Position numbers and translations under genes: made by a program | Notes under the pieces: generated by a model | What the model saw: only the letters and a program-made list of their open reading frames with translations | Databases searched by the model: none | Told to the model about the DNA's origin: nothing | Source of the DNA: UBA5158 sp040389045 | GTDB taxonomy: Bacteria > Pseudomonadota > Gammaproteobacteria > DSM-16500 | Assembly: GCA_040389045.1 (NCBI GenBank) | Contig: JAZKAT010000019.1 | Coordinates: forward strand, 1 to 64,000 | DNA: 64,000 nt | Reading direction: 5' to 3' | Shown here: in pieces, positions 43,794 to 52,476 of the stretch | Numbering within the stretch: the stretch's first letter is position 1 | Layout of the letters: every line of letters starts with the position of its first letter

Positions 43794-44318
43794 TTATACG
43801 CGACGCTTTTTCGAATCACGAACACCATTGAATGGTATTCCTGTCGCGTCGGTTATTGACAAAATCTTTAATCCTGCTGAATGTAAAGAACGGATCGCCG
43901 ATTCTCTACCTGGGCCTGGGCCATTAACACGTACTTGTACGGTCTTCATGCCAAAGTTTTCTATGATAGCCAGCGCAACTTTAGAGGAAGCTTCACCCGC
44001 CGCATAAGGCGTGGATTTTCTTGAACCGCGATAGCCACAGCTTGCCGCACTGGACCAACCTAAGGTATTACCCTGGATGTCTGTGATTGTGACAATCGTG
44101 TTGTTAAAGGAAGCGCGAATATGCGCAATGCCATCAACAACTTGTTTTTTAGTTTTTTTGCGACCGCGACCAGCTTTACCTGTGCCCGCGCCAGCATCAG
44201 TTGCGCCACCACCGGCAGTTCCCTGATCTTCTGTCGTTTCAGCATCACCTTGGGGAGCTGCTTTTACAGCTTTTTCCTTGGGAGCTTTGTCTTCATTAGT
44301 CTTTTGATTTGCTGACAT
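43794..44318 (-). CDS. rpsK: 30S ribosomal protein S11 with N-terminal extension
   Basis: 174 residues against the usual about 129. The canonical S11 fold begins near 50 (KKTKKQVVDGIAHIRASFNNTIV) and ends GVRDSKKRRV. The extra 45 N-terminal residues are low-complexity: Lys/Glu first, then Thr/Gly/Ala-rich (GGGATDAGAGTGKAGRGRK). The ATG is the only start with good context and the extension reads in frame without interruption. S11 sits on the 30S platform and contacts S7 at the mRNA exit. Third gene from the end of the alpha operon apart from rpoA and rplQ. Confidence 0.95.
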   Translation of the reverse strand: MSANQKTNEDKAPKEKAVKAAPQGDAETTEDQGTAGGGATDAGAGTGKAGRGRKKTKKQVVDGIAHIRASFNNTIVTITDIQGNTLGWSSAASCGYRGSRKSTPYAAGEASSKVALAIIENFGMKTVQVRVNGPGPGRESAIRSLHSAGLKILSITDATGIPFNGVRDSKKRRV

Positions 44319-44352
44319 TTGCGTTCCTGAATACTCAAAAAATTAATATTGC

Positions 44353-44718
44353 CTAGTTTGAACTAACTTTACCTTTGCGCTTACCTTTACGGGTACGAGC
44401 ATTGGTACGGGTGCGCTGGCCATGTACTGGCAAACCACTACGATGACGTTTGCCACGGTAGGTGCCTAGTTCCACCAAACGCTTGATATTTAATGAAACT
44501 TCGCGACGCAAATCACCTTCGACGCGAATTTTGGCGATTTCGGTACGCAGGTTTTCAAGTTCTGCTTCTGTTAAATCCTTGGTCTTCTTCGAGGGGTCAA
44601 CTTTCGCGGCACCACATATTTTGCTGGCTCTGCTGCGGCCAATACCAAAAATGGCCGTCAATCCAATGACTATGTGTTTTTGTACCGGTATGTTAACGCC
44701 TGCAATTCGCGCTGCCAT
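44353..44718 (-). CDS. rpsM: 30S ribosomal protein S13
   Basis: 121 residues. Starts MAARIAGVNIPVQKH; ends in a basic tail (TNARTRKGKRKGK) that reaches P-site tRNA. First gene of the alpha operon. Confidence 0.97.
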   Translation of the reverse strand: MAARIAGVNIPVQKHIVIGLTAIFGIGRSRASKICGAAKVDPSKKTKDLTEAELENLRTEIAKIRVEGDLRREVSLNIKRLVELGTYRGKRHRSGLPVHGQRTRTNARTRKGKRKGKVSSN

Positions 44719-44774
44719 TCAATAACTCCTAACCTTTAACTAACTTATTGATCTTTAAACCACAAAAGGGGCTT

Positions 44775-44803
44775 AGTCTACTATCCAAATACAACAAAAT
44801 CAA
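44775..44803 (-). promoter_or_regulatory. Putative promoter of the alpha operon
   Basis: In the 88-base spacer between rpmJ and rpsM, minus strand: -35 TTGATT (44803-44798), 17 bases, -10 TAGACT (44780-44775). The position matches the known spc/alpha boundary. Confidence 0.4.
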
Positions 44804-44806
44804 TCT

Positions 44807-44920
44807 CTAGCCTTGTTTTTGTTTATGTCTTTTCTCTTTGCAAATAACGCGCACAACGCGGTTTCTGCGCACGATTTTGCATTTGCGACAAATCTTTTTA
44901 ACTGATGCACCGACTTTCAT
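44807..44920 (-). CDS. rpmJ: 50S ribosomal protein L36
   Basis: 37 residues. MKVGASVKKICRKCKIV and onward, with zinc-ribbon ligands C11, C14, C27 and H32 all present (the zinc-binding form). Placed between secY and rpsM as expected. GAGG-type site upstream. Confidence 0.95.
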   Translation of the reverse strand: MKVGASVKKICRKCKIVRRNRVVRVICKEKRHKQKQG

Positions 44921-44961
44921 ATTCAACTCCTCATTTAATCAGGTTTACCATGACGGCTTTT

Positions 44962-44992
44962 GTTGGGCTTCGGCTGCGCCTGCGCGCCCAAC
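44962..44992. repeat. GTTGGGC/GCCCAAC hairpin between secY and rpmJ
   Basis: Arms GTTGGGC (44962-44968) and GCCCAAC (44986-44992) with a GC-rich loop. A short relative of the 1853-1924 palindrome. It may attenuate transcription after secY, but no T-run follows. Confidence 0.55.
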
Positions 44993-45005
44993 CACCCGAT
45001 TACAT

Positions 45006-46337
45006 TTACCGCGTTAAGCCTAGGCCACCGCTGCGTAGATTGGCTTTTTTCAGTAATGACTCATATTGATAAGACATAATATGGGCCTGCACTTGAGCCA
45101 TGAAATCCATCACAACAACCACAATAATCAGCAAGGAGGTGCCGCCAAAATAAAATGGCACGTTCCAGGCCAGGATCATAAATTCCGGTAGTAAACACAC
45201 TAACGTCACGTAAATCGCCCCTACCAAGGTCAATCGCGTCATTACTAAGTCTATATACTTCGCGGTTTGTTCACCGGGACGTATGCCGGTGATAAACGCG
45301 CCTGATTTTTTCAGGTTTTCCGCTGTATCGCGTGGATTAAACACTAATGCTGTGTAAAAAAAGCAAAAGAAGATGATCGCGACACTATACAACATCATAT
45401 GTAACGGCTGGCCTTGTTGTTGCAAAGCTACCCCTGCTCGGCCTAACCATTCCCAGCCTTTACCGTGCCCAAACCATTGCGCCAAACTGGCTGGAAACAA
45501 AATAATACTGGAAGCAAATATGGGTGGAATTACCCCAGCCATATTAATTTTTAACGGTAAGTGGCTGCTTTTCGCCGCATACATCTTGCCGCCCTGCATT
45601 CGCTTCGCATAGTGAATCGAAATGCGCCGCTGGCCACGCTCGATAAATACGATGATGCCAACTACCGCAAACACCGCGGCGATGATCAGCAGCAATACCA
45701 CTACTTGTAACTGGCCTTCCCGCACTTGTTCCAGCGTACGACCAATGGCCGCCGGGAACCCGGCGATAATGCCGGCGAAAATGATAATGGAAATACCATT
45801 ACCTATCCCGCGTTCCGTAACTTGTTCGCCTAACCACATCAAAAACATGGTGCCGGTGACCAGCGTTAGCGTGGTCGTAAAATAAAATGAAAAGCCGGGC
45901 ACAATCGCAATGTGATTGGCCGCCATCATTTTTGAAATCCCAATCCCTTGAAATGTGGCTAAAATCAATGTTCCATAACGCGTGTATTTGTTGATTTTAC
46001 GCTGTCCCGAATCACCTTCTTTGCGTAATTCTGAAAGCTGCGGCGATAACACCGTCAACAATTGGATAATAATCGAAGCCGAGATGTACGGCATAATACC
46101 CAAAGCAAATACACTAAAACGCATCAAGGCGCCGCCAGAAAACATGTTGAACAAACCAACTATGTTACTCTGTTGCGCGTTAAACAAATCCTGCAAGCGC
46201 TGTGGATTCAAGCCTGGCACCGGAATATAAGAGCCCAGACGAAACACAAAAATCGCCAGCAACACAAATAGCAATCGGCGCTTTAAATCAGCTATGCCAC
46301 TCGCCGCGCTCGTGCCGCCCGTCCTAGTTGTTGACAT
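45006..46337 (-). CDS. secY: Preprotein translocase subunit SecY
   Basis: 443 residues, ten membrane helices. Conserved first helix LFVLLAIFVFRLGSYIPVPG and plug region FNMFSGGALMRFSVFALGIMPYISASI; cytoplasmic loops with ribosome-contact arginines (INKYTRYGTLI). Forms the SecYEG protein-conducting channel. Usual location at the end of the spc operon. Confidence 0.97.
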   Translation of the reverse strand: MSTTRTGGTSAASGIADLKRRLLFVLLAIFVFRLGSYIPVPGLNPQRLQDLFNAQQSNIVGLFNMFSGGALMRFSVFALGIMPYISASIIIQLLTVLSPQLSELRKEGDSGQRKINKYTRYGTLILATFQGIGISKMMAANHIAIVPGFSFYFTTTLTLVTGTMFLMWLGEQVTERGIGNGISIIIFAGIIAGFPAAIGRTLEQVREGQLQVVVLLLIIAAVFAVVGIIVFIERGQRRISIHYAKRMQGGKMYAAKSSHLPLKINMAGVIPPIFASSIILFPASLAQWFGHGKGWEWLGRAGVALQQQGQPLHMMLYSVAIIFFCFFYTALVFNPRDTAENLKKSGAFITGIRPGEQTAKYIDLVMTRLTLVGAIYVTLVCLLPEFMILAWNVPFYFGGTSLLIIVVVVMDFMAQVQAHIMSYQYESLLKKANLRSGGLGLTR

Positions 46338-46338
46338 T

Positions 46339-46779
46339 CTATTCCTCTATTTTGCCGCCTGCTTCTTCGATTGCCTTGCGGGCGCCGGCTGTTATCGGTA
46401 AGCCACGCAGTGTAATCGCGCGTTCAATCTTGCCGAATAAAATAACTTTAATAAACTTGGTGGTGTTACGGATCAGGTTCGCTGTTAATAAAGCTTCCAA
46501 ATCAATTACCGCCACGCTGGCATCCATTTTGTTTAAATCAGAAAGTCGGATTTCTTCGCGCACCAGAGCTTTTCTGGAACGAAAGCCTGATTTGGGAATA
46601 CGTCTTTGAATCGGCATCTGGCCGCCTTCAAAACCCACTTTGTGATAACCACCCGCACGGGCTTTTTGACCTTTATGACCTTTACCGCAAGTTTTACCTT
46701 TGCCGGAACCAATACCACGGCCTAAGCGTTTCGCAGGTGTTTTAGATCCTGGAGCTGGTTTAATTGTATTGAGGTACAT
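46339..46779 (-). CDS. rplO: 50S ribosomal protein L15
   Basis: 146 residues from ATG at 46779 (MYLNTIKPAPGSKTPAKRLG), 2 bases after the rpmD stop with GAGG upstream; an upstream extension would overlap rpmD. Gly/Lys-rich N-terminal arm (GRGIGSGKGKTCGKGHKGQ) is typical. It stops 1 base before the secY start. Confidence 0.96.
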   Translation of the reverse strand: MYLNTIKPAPGSKTPAKRLGRGIGSGKGKTCGKGHKGQKARAGGYHKVGFEGGQMPIQRRIPKSGFRSRKALVREEIRLSDLNKMDASVAVIDLEALLTANLIRNTTKFIKVILFGKIERAITLRGLPITAGARKAIEEAGGKIEE

Positions 46780-46781
46780 AC

Positions 46782-46967
46782 TTACGCTTCCTCGACTAAT
46801 AACATGTGACAAATTTTTTGGATCATACCCCGGGTGCATGCGTTATCTAAAACGAGAACCGTGTGATGCATGCGGCGCAAACCTAAACCCTTTACCGTCG
46901 CTTTATGCTTGGGTAACGCGCTGTTAGTGCTGCGTACTAATGTCACTTTTATCTTTTTATCCGACAT
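46782..46967 (-). CDS. rpmD: 50S ribosomal protein L30
   Basis: 61 residues. KKIKVTLVRSTNSALPKHKATVKGLGL is recognisably L30 (motif in two parts: VTLVRST and GLGLRRMHHTV). Standard order rpsE-rpmD-rplO. Confidence 0.95.
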   Translation of the reverse strand: MSDKKIKVTLVRSTNSALPKHKATVKGLGLRRMHHTVLVLDNACTRGMIQKICHMLLVEEA

Positions 46968-46969
46968 AA

Positions 46970-47482
46970 TTAATTCCTGACAATTTCTTCAATTGTTTTA
47001 CCGCGTTTCGCCGCGATATATTCTGGTGTTTTCAATTGCTGTAAAGCATTCAAGGTAGCTCTCACCACGTTGATAGGATTAGCTGAGCCAACAATTTTAG
47101 CTAATACGTTTTTAACGCCCAATACTTCAAATACTGCGCGCATTGCGCCACCAGCGATAATCCCCGTACCTTCAGAAGCGGGCTTCATGAAGACTTTGGT
47201 TGCGCCATGATGACCATAAACCTGGGTATGCAGTGTGCCTTCTTCTTTTAATACCACGTGAACCATATTCTTGCGGGCGCTTTCCAGGGCTTTCTGGATT
47301 GCTACCGGCACTTCACGGGCTTTACCACGACCAATACCGATGCGACCATTACCATCACCGACTACCGTTATCGCAGCAAAACTGAAAATTCTTCCACCTT
47401 TGACTACTTTAGCGTTACGCGACACGGCTACCAGCTTTTCCAGCATGCCATCGCTTTTTGTTGATTGATCATAACTTGCCAT
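46970..47482 (-). CDS. rpsE: 30S ribosomal protein S5
   Basis: 170 residues. The double-stranded RNA-binding N-domain (GGRIFSFAAITVVGDG) and the conserved GRGKAREVPVAI are present. S5 influences decoding accuracy. Two bases upstream of rpmD. Confidence 0.97.
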   Translation of the reverse strand: MASYDQSTKSDGMLEKLVAVSRNAKVVKGGRIFSFAAITVVGDGNGRIGIGRGKAREVPVAIQKALESARKNMVHVVLKEEGTLHTQVYGHHGATKVFMKPASEGTGIIAGGAMRAVFEVLGVKNVLAKIVGSANPINVVRATLNALQQLKTPEYIAAKRGKTIEEIVRN

Positions 47483-47491
47483 AAAAAACCC

Positions 47492-47851
47492 TTAAAATTC
47501 TAAACCGCCTTCTCGCGCCGCATCAGCAAATGCTTTAATACGGCCATGATAGTTGAAACCTGATCGATCAAACGCAACTCGCTTGATGCCAGCGTTAACT
47601 GCGCGTTCCGCTACTAATTTACCCACGACTTGCGCCGCTTCAACATTACCTGTTGATTTCAATTTGCCACGCACTTCTTTATCTAAAGTCGAAGCACACA
47701 CCAACACTTTCGCGCCATCAGCACCAATCACTTGCGCGTAGATATGACGCGGTGTTCTGTGCACGCACAGACGCACTGCTTCTACTTCACGTATCTTCAT
47801 ACGGGTACGCTTGGCTCTTTTTAATCTTGCATCTTTTTTCTTTAGTTTCAT
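47492..47851 (-). CDS. rplR: 50S ribosomal protein L18
   Basis: 119 residues. Basic N-terminus (KKKDARLKRAKRTRMK) and C-terminal FDRSGFNYHGRIKAFADAAR. Binds 5S rRNA with L5 and L25. Confidence 0.97.
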   Translation of the reverse strand: MKLKKKDARLKRAKRTRMKIREVEAVRLCVHRTPRHIYAQVIGADGAKVLVCASTLDKEVRGKLKSTGNVEAAQVVGKLVAERAVNAGIKRVAFDRSGFNYHGRIKAFADAAREGGLEF

Positions 47852-47864
47852 TGCAATACCCTAC

Positions 47865-48431
47865 TTATTTTTTCTTCGTTTCTTTACGGTCGATGACTTC
47901 ATCGGAGTAACGAATGCCTTTACCTTTGTATGGCTCAGGTCCACGATAAGCACGAATTTTTGAAGCTACCAGCCCAACCAGTCTTTTATCAAAACCTTTG
48001 ACAATAATGTCAGTTGGTGTCGGTGTTTCAATGGTGATGCCTTCTGGTACAGGAAATTCAATCGGATGAGAAAAACCTAACGTCAATCCCAGGGTTTTTC
48101 CTTTCGCTTGTGCCTTGTAACCAACACCCACTAATAACAACTTTCTTTCAAATATGTGCGTTACACCTAAAATAGCGTTCGCAATATTGGCGCGCATTGT
48201 GCCATTAATGGCATTACGCAACCGCGAACCAGAACCTTTACGTTTGTAACCACGGTTCGCATTTTCCTGTACTTTCAATACATCATTTTCCACGACTACC
48301 TGAACATCAGGATGCACGGCAAAACTGACCTGGCCTTTTGGGCCTTTAATCGCAAGGTCTTGTCCCTGGACTTTTACTTCAACCCCTTTTGGGATTGAGA
48401 CTGGTTTTCTACCTACTCTTGACGCGGACAT
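47865..48431 (-). CDS. rplF: 50S ribosomal protein L6
   Basis: 188 residues. Starts SRVGRKPVSIPKGVEV; conserved C-terminal PEPYKGKGIRYSDE. About ten residues longer than the E. coli protein at the C-terminus (VIDRKETKKK). Confidence 0.97.
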   Translation of the reverse strand: MSASRVGRKPVSIPKGVEVKVQGQDLAIKGPKGQVSFAVHPDVQVVVENDVLKVQENANRGYKRKGSGSRLRNAINGTMRANIANAILGVTHIFERKLLLVGVGYKAQAKGKTLGLTLGFSHPIEFPVPEGITIETPTPTDIIVKGFDKRLVGLVASKIRAYRGPEPYKGKGIRYSDEVIDRKETKKK

Positions 48432-48443
48432 AGCCTTCCCCTT

Positions 48444-48839
48444 TTACTCAACCGTACACAACACTTCGCCACCCAGGTTTTGGGCCTGTGCGGAACGTCC
48501 TGTCATTACACCTTTAGACGTCGAAACAATCGCAATTCCCATGCCCGCCAAAACGGTTGGTAATTCATTGCTGCCACGGTAAATTCGCAAACCTGGACGA
48601 CTAACGCGTTTCAGTTTTTCGATAACCGGACGCCCTTGATAATATTTCAAGGTAACCTGAATATCTTTTTTCCCGCCTTCTGCGATTTCAGAGAAATCGT
48701 CAATGTAGCCTTCGCTTTTTAATACATCTAAAATTGCCGATTTCAAATTAGAACTGGGCATTTTTACATTTTGGCTACCAACAGCCTGCGCATTGCGTAT
48801 GCGGGTTAACATGTCCGCTATAGGATCTTGCATTGACAT
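48444..48839 (-). CDS. rpsH: 30S ribosomal protein S8
   Basis: 131 residues from ATG at 48839 (MSMQDPIADMLTRIRNAQ), matching E. coli length, with GAGG upstream; a longer frame overlaps rpsN. C-terminal GIAIVSTSKGVMTGR is conserved. In E. coli S8 represses the spc operon. Confidence 0.97.
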   Translation of the reverse strand: MSMQDPIADMLTRIRNAQAVGSQNVKMPSSNLKSAILDVLKSEGYIDDFSEIAEGGKKDIQVTLKYYQGRPVIEKLKRVSRPGLRIYRGSNELPTVLAGMGIAIVSTSKGVMTGRSAQAQNLGGEVLCTVE

Positions 48840-48852
48840 CGTAAATACCTCT

Positions 48853-49158
48853 TTACCAACTAGCTTTATGCATACCGGGAACCAAACCATTCATGACGGC
48901 GTAACGCATATGAATTCTGCATAAACCAGTCAGTCGGTTGTAAGCTCTCGATCTGCCACATAATCTGCAACGGTTCCGGCGGCGTGCGATACTGGAATCA
49001 CGCGGCAAGGTTTGCAGTTTCTGCACTGCTTCCCATTTTTCTTCGTCGCTTAAATTTACATTTAAAATTGCTTCTTTCAGCGTGGAACGCTTTTCACGAA
49101 ACTTTAAGTTCAAGCGGGCGCGCTTTTTTTCACGTTCTACCATCGAAGTTTTAGCCAT
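48853..49158 (-). CDS. rpsN: 30S ribosomal protein S14, long form with a CxxC...CxxH pattern
   Basis: 101 residues, the long (zinc-free in E. coli) form. Unusually it contains C64-x2-C67-x12-C80-x2-H83 (RCRLCGRS ... GLCRIH), the spacing of the zinc knuckle in short zinc-type S14. Ends GLVPGMHKASW as expected. Located between rplE and rpsH. Confidence 0.95.
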   Translation of the reverse strand: MAKTSMVEREKKRARLNLKFREKRSTLKEAILNVNLSDEEKWEAVQKLQTLPRDSSIARRRNRCRLCGRSRAYNRLTGLCRIHMRYAVMNGLVPGMHKASW

Positions 49159-49164
49159 AGGGTT

Positions 49165-49716
49165 TTAGCTCACATCTTTTTCTTTAAATGGAAAATTAAA
49201 AGCCTCTAATAAAGCCTGGGCTTCTTTGTTTGAGTTTGCAGACGTTGTGATAGTAATATCCATACCACGTAATGCGTCTACCTTATCGTATTCAATTTCT
49301 GGAAACACAATTTGTTCCTTGAAACCCAAACTGTAGTTGCCACGTCCGTCAAAAGACTTATTACTCAAGCCGCGGAAGTCACGAACACGCGGCAGAGCGA
49401 TTGAAATCAATCTGTCGAGGAATTCGTACATACGCACGCCGCGCAAAGTTACCTTGCAGCCAATCGGCCAGCCTTCTCGCAACTTGAAGCCAGCAATAGA
49501 CTTGCGTGACATGGTTGCCACCGGCTTTTGTCCGGCAATCTTTTCCAGTTCTCCCATCGCCGCCGCAATCACTTTCTTGTCTTCCATTGCTTCGCCAAGG
49601 CCCATATTAATGGTGATCTTGGAAATCCGCGGAACTTGCATGACTGATTTATAGTTAAATTTAGTCTTCAACTTCGGGATAACTGTTTTGCGGTATTCTT
49701 CAAGCAATCTTGCCAT
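49165..49716 (-). CDS. rplE: 50S ribosomal protein L5
   Basis: 183 residues. Conserved KITINMGLGEA, KLREGWPIGCKVTLRG and the C-terminal DITITTSANSNKEA. Binds 5S rRNA and contacts P-site tRNA. Confidence 0.97.
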   Translation of the reverse strand: MARLLEEYRKTVIPKLKTKFNYKSVMQVPRISKITINMGLGEAMEDKKVIAAAMGELEKIAGQKPVATMSRKSIAGFKLREGWPIGCKVTLRGVRMYEFLDRLISIALPRVRDFRGLSNKSFDGRGNYSLGFKEQIVFPEIEYDKVDALRGMDITITTSANSNKEAQALLEAFNFPFKEKDVS

Positions 49717-49728
49717 GGCTCACCTGTT

Positions 49729-50055
49729 CTATACGTCTAAATCGACAACTTCGTTAGTGGACTTGTAAAAACGAACTTTACGCCCATCATCCAAAACCCT
49801 GATCCCCACGCGGCTGCCTTTTTGAGTCGCAGCATTATATAACTTCACGTTTGAGGCGCGAATCGGTTGTACTTTAATAACAATACCGCCGCGGTCACCG
49901 CTGTTGGGATTGGCTTTAACGTGTTTTTTAACGGTATTGATACCGTCAACCAACAGGAATTCGCCTTTTTCCAACACTTCGGTCACTGTCCCGGTTTTAC
50001 CTTTATCTCTACCGGTGATTACAAAAACTTCATCACCTTTCTTAATCTTATGCAT
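49729..50055 (-). CDS. rplX: 50S ribosomal protein L24
   Basis: 108 residues. KOW motif KKGDEVFVITGRDKGKTGTV at the N-terminus. Early 50S assembly initiator. Confidence 0.97.
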   Translation of the reverse strand: MHKIKKGDEVFVITGRDKGKTGTVTEVLEKGEFLLVDGINTVKKHVKANPNSGDRGGIVIKVQPIRASNVKLYNAATQKGSRVGIRVLDDGRKVRFYKSTNEVVDLDV

Positions 50056-50069
50056 GTTAGTATCTCTCG

Positions 50070-50438
50070 TTAGATAACTTCTGGTGCTAAAGATATGATC
50101 TTCATGAAGTTTTCACCACGTAGCTCGCGGGTTACAGGCCCGAAAATACGCGTACCAATGGGTTGCATTTGCGCGTTTAAAATCACAACCGCGTTTTCAT
50201 CGAAGCGAATGGTTGAACCATCAGGACGTCGTATCCCTTTACGGGTACGAACAATCACTGCATTCAACACTTCACCTTTTTTAACTTTGCCTCTGGGGAT
50301 AGCTTCTTTTACGCTAACCTTAATTACATCACCTATCCGTGCATAACGACGATGTGACCCACCAAGGACTTTTATACACATCACACGACGCGCGCCACTA
50401 TTGTCCGCCACATCAAGGATCGTTTGCGTTTGAATCAT
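50070..50438 (-). CDS. rplN: 50S ribosomal protein L14
   Basis: 122 residues, starting MIQTQTILDVADNSGARRVM. First gene of the spc group. The 107 bases upstream hold an apparent terminator and promoter, marking the S10/spc boundary. Confidence 0.97.
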   Translation of the reverse strand: MIQTQTILDVADNSGARRVMCIKVLGGSHRRYARIGDVIKVSVKEAIPRGKVKKGEVLNAVIVRTRKGIRRPDGSTIRFDENAVVILNAQMQPIGTRIFGPVTRELRGENFMKIISLAPEVI

Positions 50439-50475
50439 GCCACAACTCCAATTATGACGGAAATAAAGACCGCCA

Positions 50476-50503
50476 ATACTATCACTATCATGCTTGTTTT
50501 AAA
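50476..50503 (-). promoter_or_regulatory. Putative promoter of the spc operon
   Basis: Minus strand, between rpsQ and rplN: weak -35 TTTAAA (50503-50498), 16 bases, -10 TAGTAT (50481-50476). Supported mainly by its position. Confidence 0.3.
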
Positions 50504-50507
50504 AACG

Positions 50508-50543
50508 AAAAAAACATTAATATAGGAAAAAACCTTCTATATT
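50508..50543 (-). terminator. Possible intrinsic terminator at the end of the S10 operon
   Basis: Minus strand: an AATATAG...CTATATT stem (50543-50519) with a T-rich loop is followed by AATG and seven T (50514-50508). The stem is AT-rich and weak, so it may be only a partial attenuator. Confidence 0.45.
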
Positions 50544-50545
50544 TA

Positions 50546-50836
50546 TTAAGTTATGTCTTTTTCGGCTTGCTCCAGTACTTCTACCAAAACCCAATGTTTC
50601 GTCTTGGAAATTGGACGGCTACTGGCTATTTTCACCAAGTCGCCAATGTTACACTCGTTTTTTTCATCATGAGCACACATTTTTGATGAGCGTTGCAGGT
50701 ATTTGCCATATAGCTCATGTTTAACCTTACGGTCGACTTGAACGATGATGGTTTTATCCATTTTATTGCTGACAACTTTGCCAACAACGATTTGGCCTGG
50801 TCTTCTCGTCTGTTCTACATTCAATGTCTCTGTCAT
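50546..50836 (-). CDS. rpsQ: 30S ribosomal protein S17
   Basis: 96 residues. OB-fold protein with GKVVSNKMDKTIIVQVDR and the conserved CNIGDLVKIASSRPISKTKHW. It overlaps rpmC by 4 bases. Last gene of the S10 group. Confidence 0.96.
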   Translation of the reverse strand: MTETLNVEQTRRPGQIVVGKVVSNKMDKTIIVQVDRKVKHELYGKYLQRSSKMCAHDEKNECNIGDLVKIASSRPISKTKHWVLVEVLEQAEKDIT

Positions 50837-51033
50837 GATGATGAACCTTTTTCTTTTTCACTTAAGATAGTCTTCACACGGGCAATCTGCTTTCTCACAT
50901 TGCCAAACAAATGGGGCGCGGGAGTTTGGCCTACACCTCTTTGCATGCGTAAATTGAACTGCTCTTTTAATAAAGCTTGCAGCTCACTGTTTAATTCTTC
51001 TGGGGTCTTGCCTCTCAGTTCGGTCGTTTTCAT
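50833..51033 (-). CDS. rpmC: 50S ribosomal protein L29
   Basis: 66 residues, two helices; LRGKTPEELNSELQALLKEQFNLRMQ is characteristic in two blocks (ELRGKTPEEL and EQFNLRMQ). Shares one base with rplP (TAATG). Confidence 0.96.
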   Translation of the reverse strand: MKTTELRGKTPEELNSELQALLKEQFNLRMQRGVGQTPAPHLFGNVRKQIARVKTILSEKEKGSSS

Positions 51034-51446
51034 TACATTATCACCCGATCTTCAAAAGTTGTTTTAACCGGTAACTTGGCGGCAGCAAGCTTTAACGCTT
51101 CGCGAGCCAGTTCCTTGGGCAAACCTTCAATTTCAAACATAACGCGGCCAGGTTGGACCAGCGCTACCCAATATTCAACGTTACCCTTACCTTTACCCTG
51201 ACGCACTTCAAGGGGTTTCTTGGTAATTGGCTTGTCTGGAAAAATACGGATCCAGACTTTCCCGCCGCGTTTTACATGGCGTGATAATGCACGTCGCGCC
51301 GCTTCGATTTGTCGCGAGGTAATGCGACCGAACTCAGCTGCTTTCAATCCAAATTCGCCAAAGCTAACCTTGTTGCCACGAGTGGCTACACCACGGTTGC
51401 GACCTTTAAATTGTTTACGGAATTTAGTCCGCTTCGGTTGCAACAT
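51033..51446 (-). CDS. rplP: 50S ribosomal protein L16
   Basis: 137 residues, the standard length. MLQPKRTKFRKQFKGRNRG start and FPDKPITKKPLEVRQGKGKG. Contacts A-site tRNA on the 50S subunit. Confidence 0.97.
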   Translation of the reverse strand: MLQPKRTKFRKQFKGRNRGVATRGNKVSFGEFGLKAAEFGRITSRQIEAARRALSRHVKRGGKVWIRIFPDKPITKKPLEVRQGKGKGNVEYWVALVQPGRVMFEIEGLPKELAREALKLAAAKLPVKTTFEDRVIM

Positions 51447-51448
51447 TG

Positions 51449-52135
51449 TTACTTCTCCTGTTTACCTGAAGTTTTTTCGGTTGTTGTGGCCGCTTCAGCT
51501 TGCTCTTTATCTAAAACTTCGCCCTTGAAAATCCAGACCTTGACGCCAATCACCCCATAAGTGGTGAATGCTTCGCCCTGACCATAATCGATGTCAGCGC
51601 GCAAAGTATGCAATGGCACACGGCCTTCACGATACCATTCGCTACGCGCGATTTCCGCGCCACCCAAACGGCCCGCGACGCAAATCTTAATGCCCTTCGC
51701 ACCCAAACGCATGGCGGTGGTAACTGCACGCTTCATAGCACGACGGAACATGACGCGTTTTTCAAGTTGTCCAGCAATCGCATCGGCAACCAATTTAGCA
51801 TCCAGCTCAGGCTTGCGAACTTCTTCAATACTGATATGAACTGGCACGCCCAATATTTTATTAATTTCATCGCGGATATTTTCAATTTCCTTACCGCTTT
51901 TACCGATGATCGCGCCAGGACGGGCCGCTTCAACAGTTATTCTCGCGTTACGCGCTGGTCTATCAATCTGGATCCGGCTAATACCCGCCGCGGCCAGCTT
52001 AACTTTCAAATACTCGCGAACTTTAATGTCAGAGCAGAGTGTGTCAGCAAAATCTTTGGATTTTGCATACCATCTGGATGACCAGTCTTTGACTATGCCT
52101 AAGCGTATGCCTATGGGATGTACTTTTTGTCCCAT
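51449..52135 (-). CDS. rpsC: 30S ribosomal protein S3
   Basis: 228 residues. N-terminal KH domain (ARPGAIIGKSGKEIENIR) and MGQKVHPIGIRLGI start. Part of the mRNA entry helicase with S4 and S5. Shares a base with rplV. Confidence 0.97.
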   Translation of the reverse strand: MGQKVHPIGIRLGIVKDWSSRWYAKSKDFADTLCSDIKVREYLKVKLAAAGISRIQIDRPARNARITVEAARPGAIIGKSGKEIENIRDEINKILGVPVHISIEEVRKPELDAKLVADAIAGQLEKRVMFRRAMKRAVTTAMRLGAKGIKICVAGRLGGAEIARSEWYREGRVPLHTLRADIDYGQGEAFTTYGVIGVKVWIFKGEVLDKEQAEAATTTEKTSGKQEK

Positions 52136-52476
52136 TATTGCTTCTCCTGATCAGACACGATTATAGTTATATGACATGTTTGTTTTAAAATTCTGACGCC
52201 GCGGCCTTTGGCACGCGCCGACATTCTTTTTTGTGATGGCCCTTGATCAGCGGAGATCTTGGCTATCTTCAGTTCGTCAATGTCAGCACCCTGATTGTGC
52301 TCAGCATTGGCAATCGCTGATTCCAGGACTTTTTTGACAATTGCAGCCGCTTTCTTTGGGCTAAACCGCAACAAATCCAGAGCACGATCCACGGTCATGC
52401 CACGAACCTGGTCACAGACCAAACGGCATTTTTGCGCAGACAGTCTGGCGTATTTTAATGTGGCCGCGACTTCCAT
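52135..52476 (-). CDS. rplV: 50S ribosomal protein L22
   Basis: 113 residues. LRFSPKKAAAIVKKVLESAIANAEHN and the tunnel-lining hairpin RMSARAKGRGVRI. Shares a base with rpsS. Confidence 0.97.
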   Translation of the reverse strand: MEVAATLKYARLSAQKCRLVCDQVRGMTVDRALDLLRFSPKKAAAIVKKVLESAIANAEHNQGADIDELKIAKISADQGPSQKRMSARAKGRGVRILKQTCHITIIVSDQEKQ

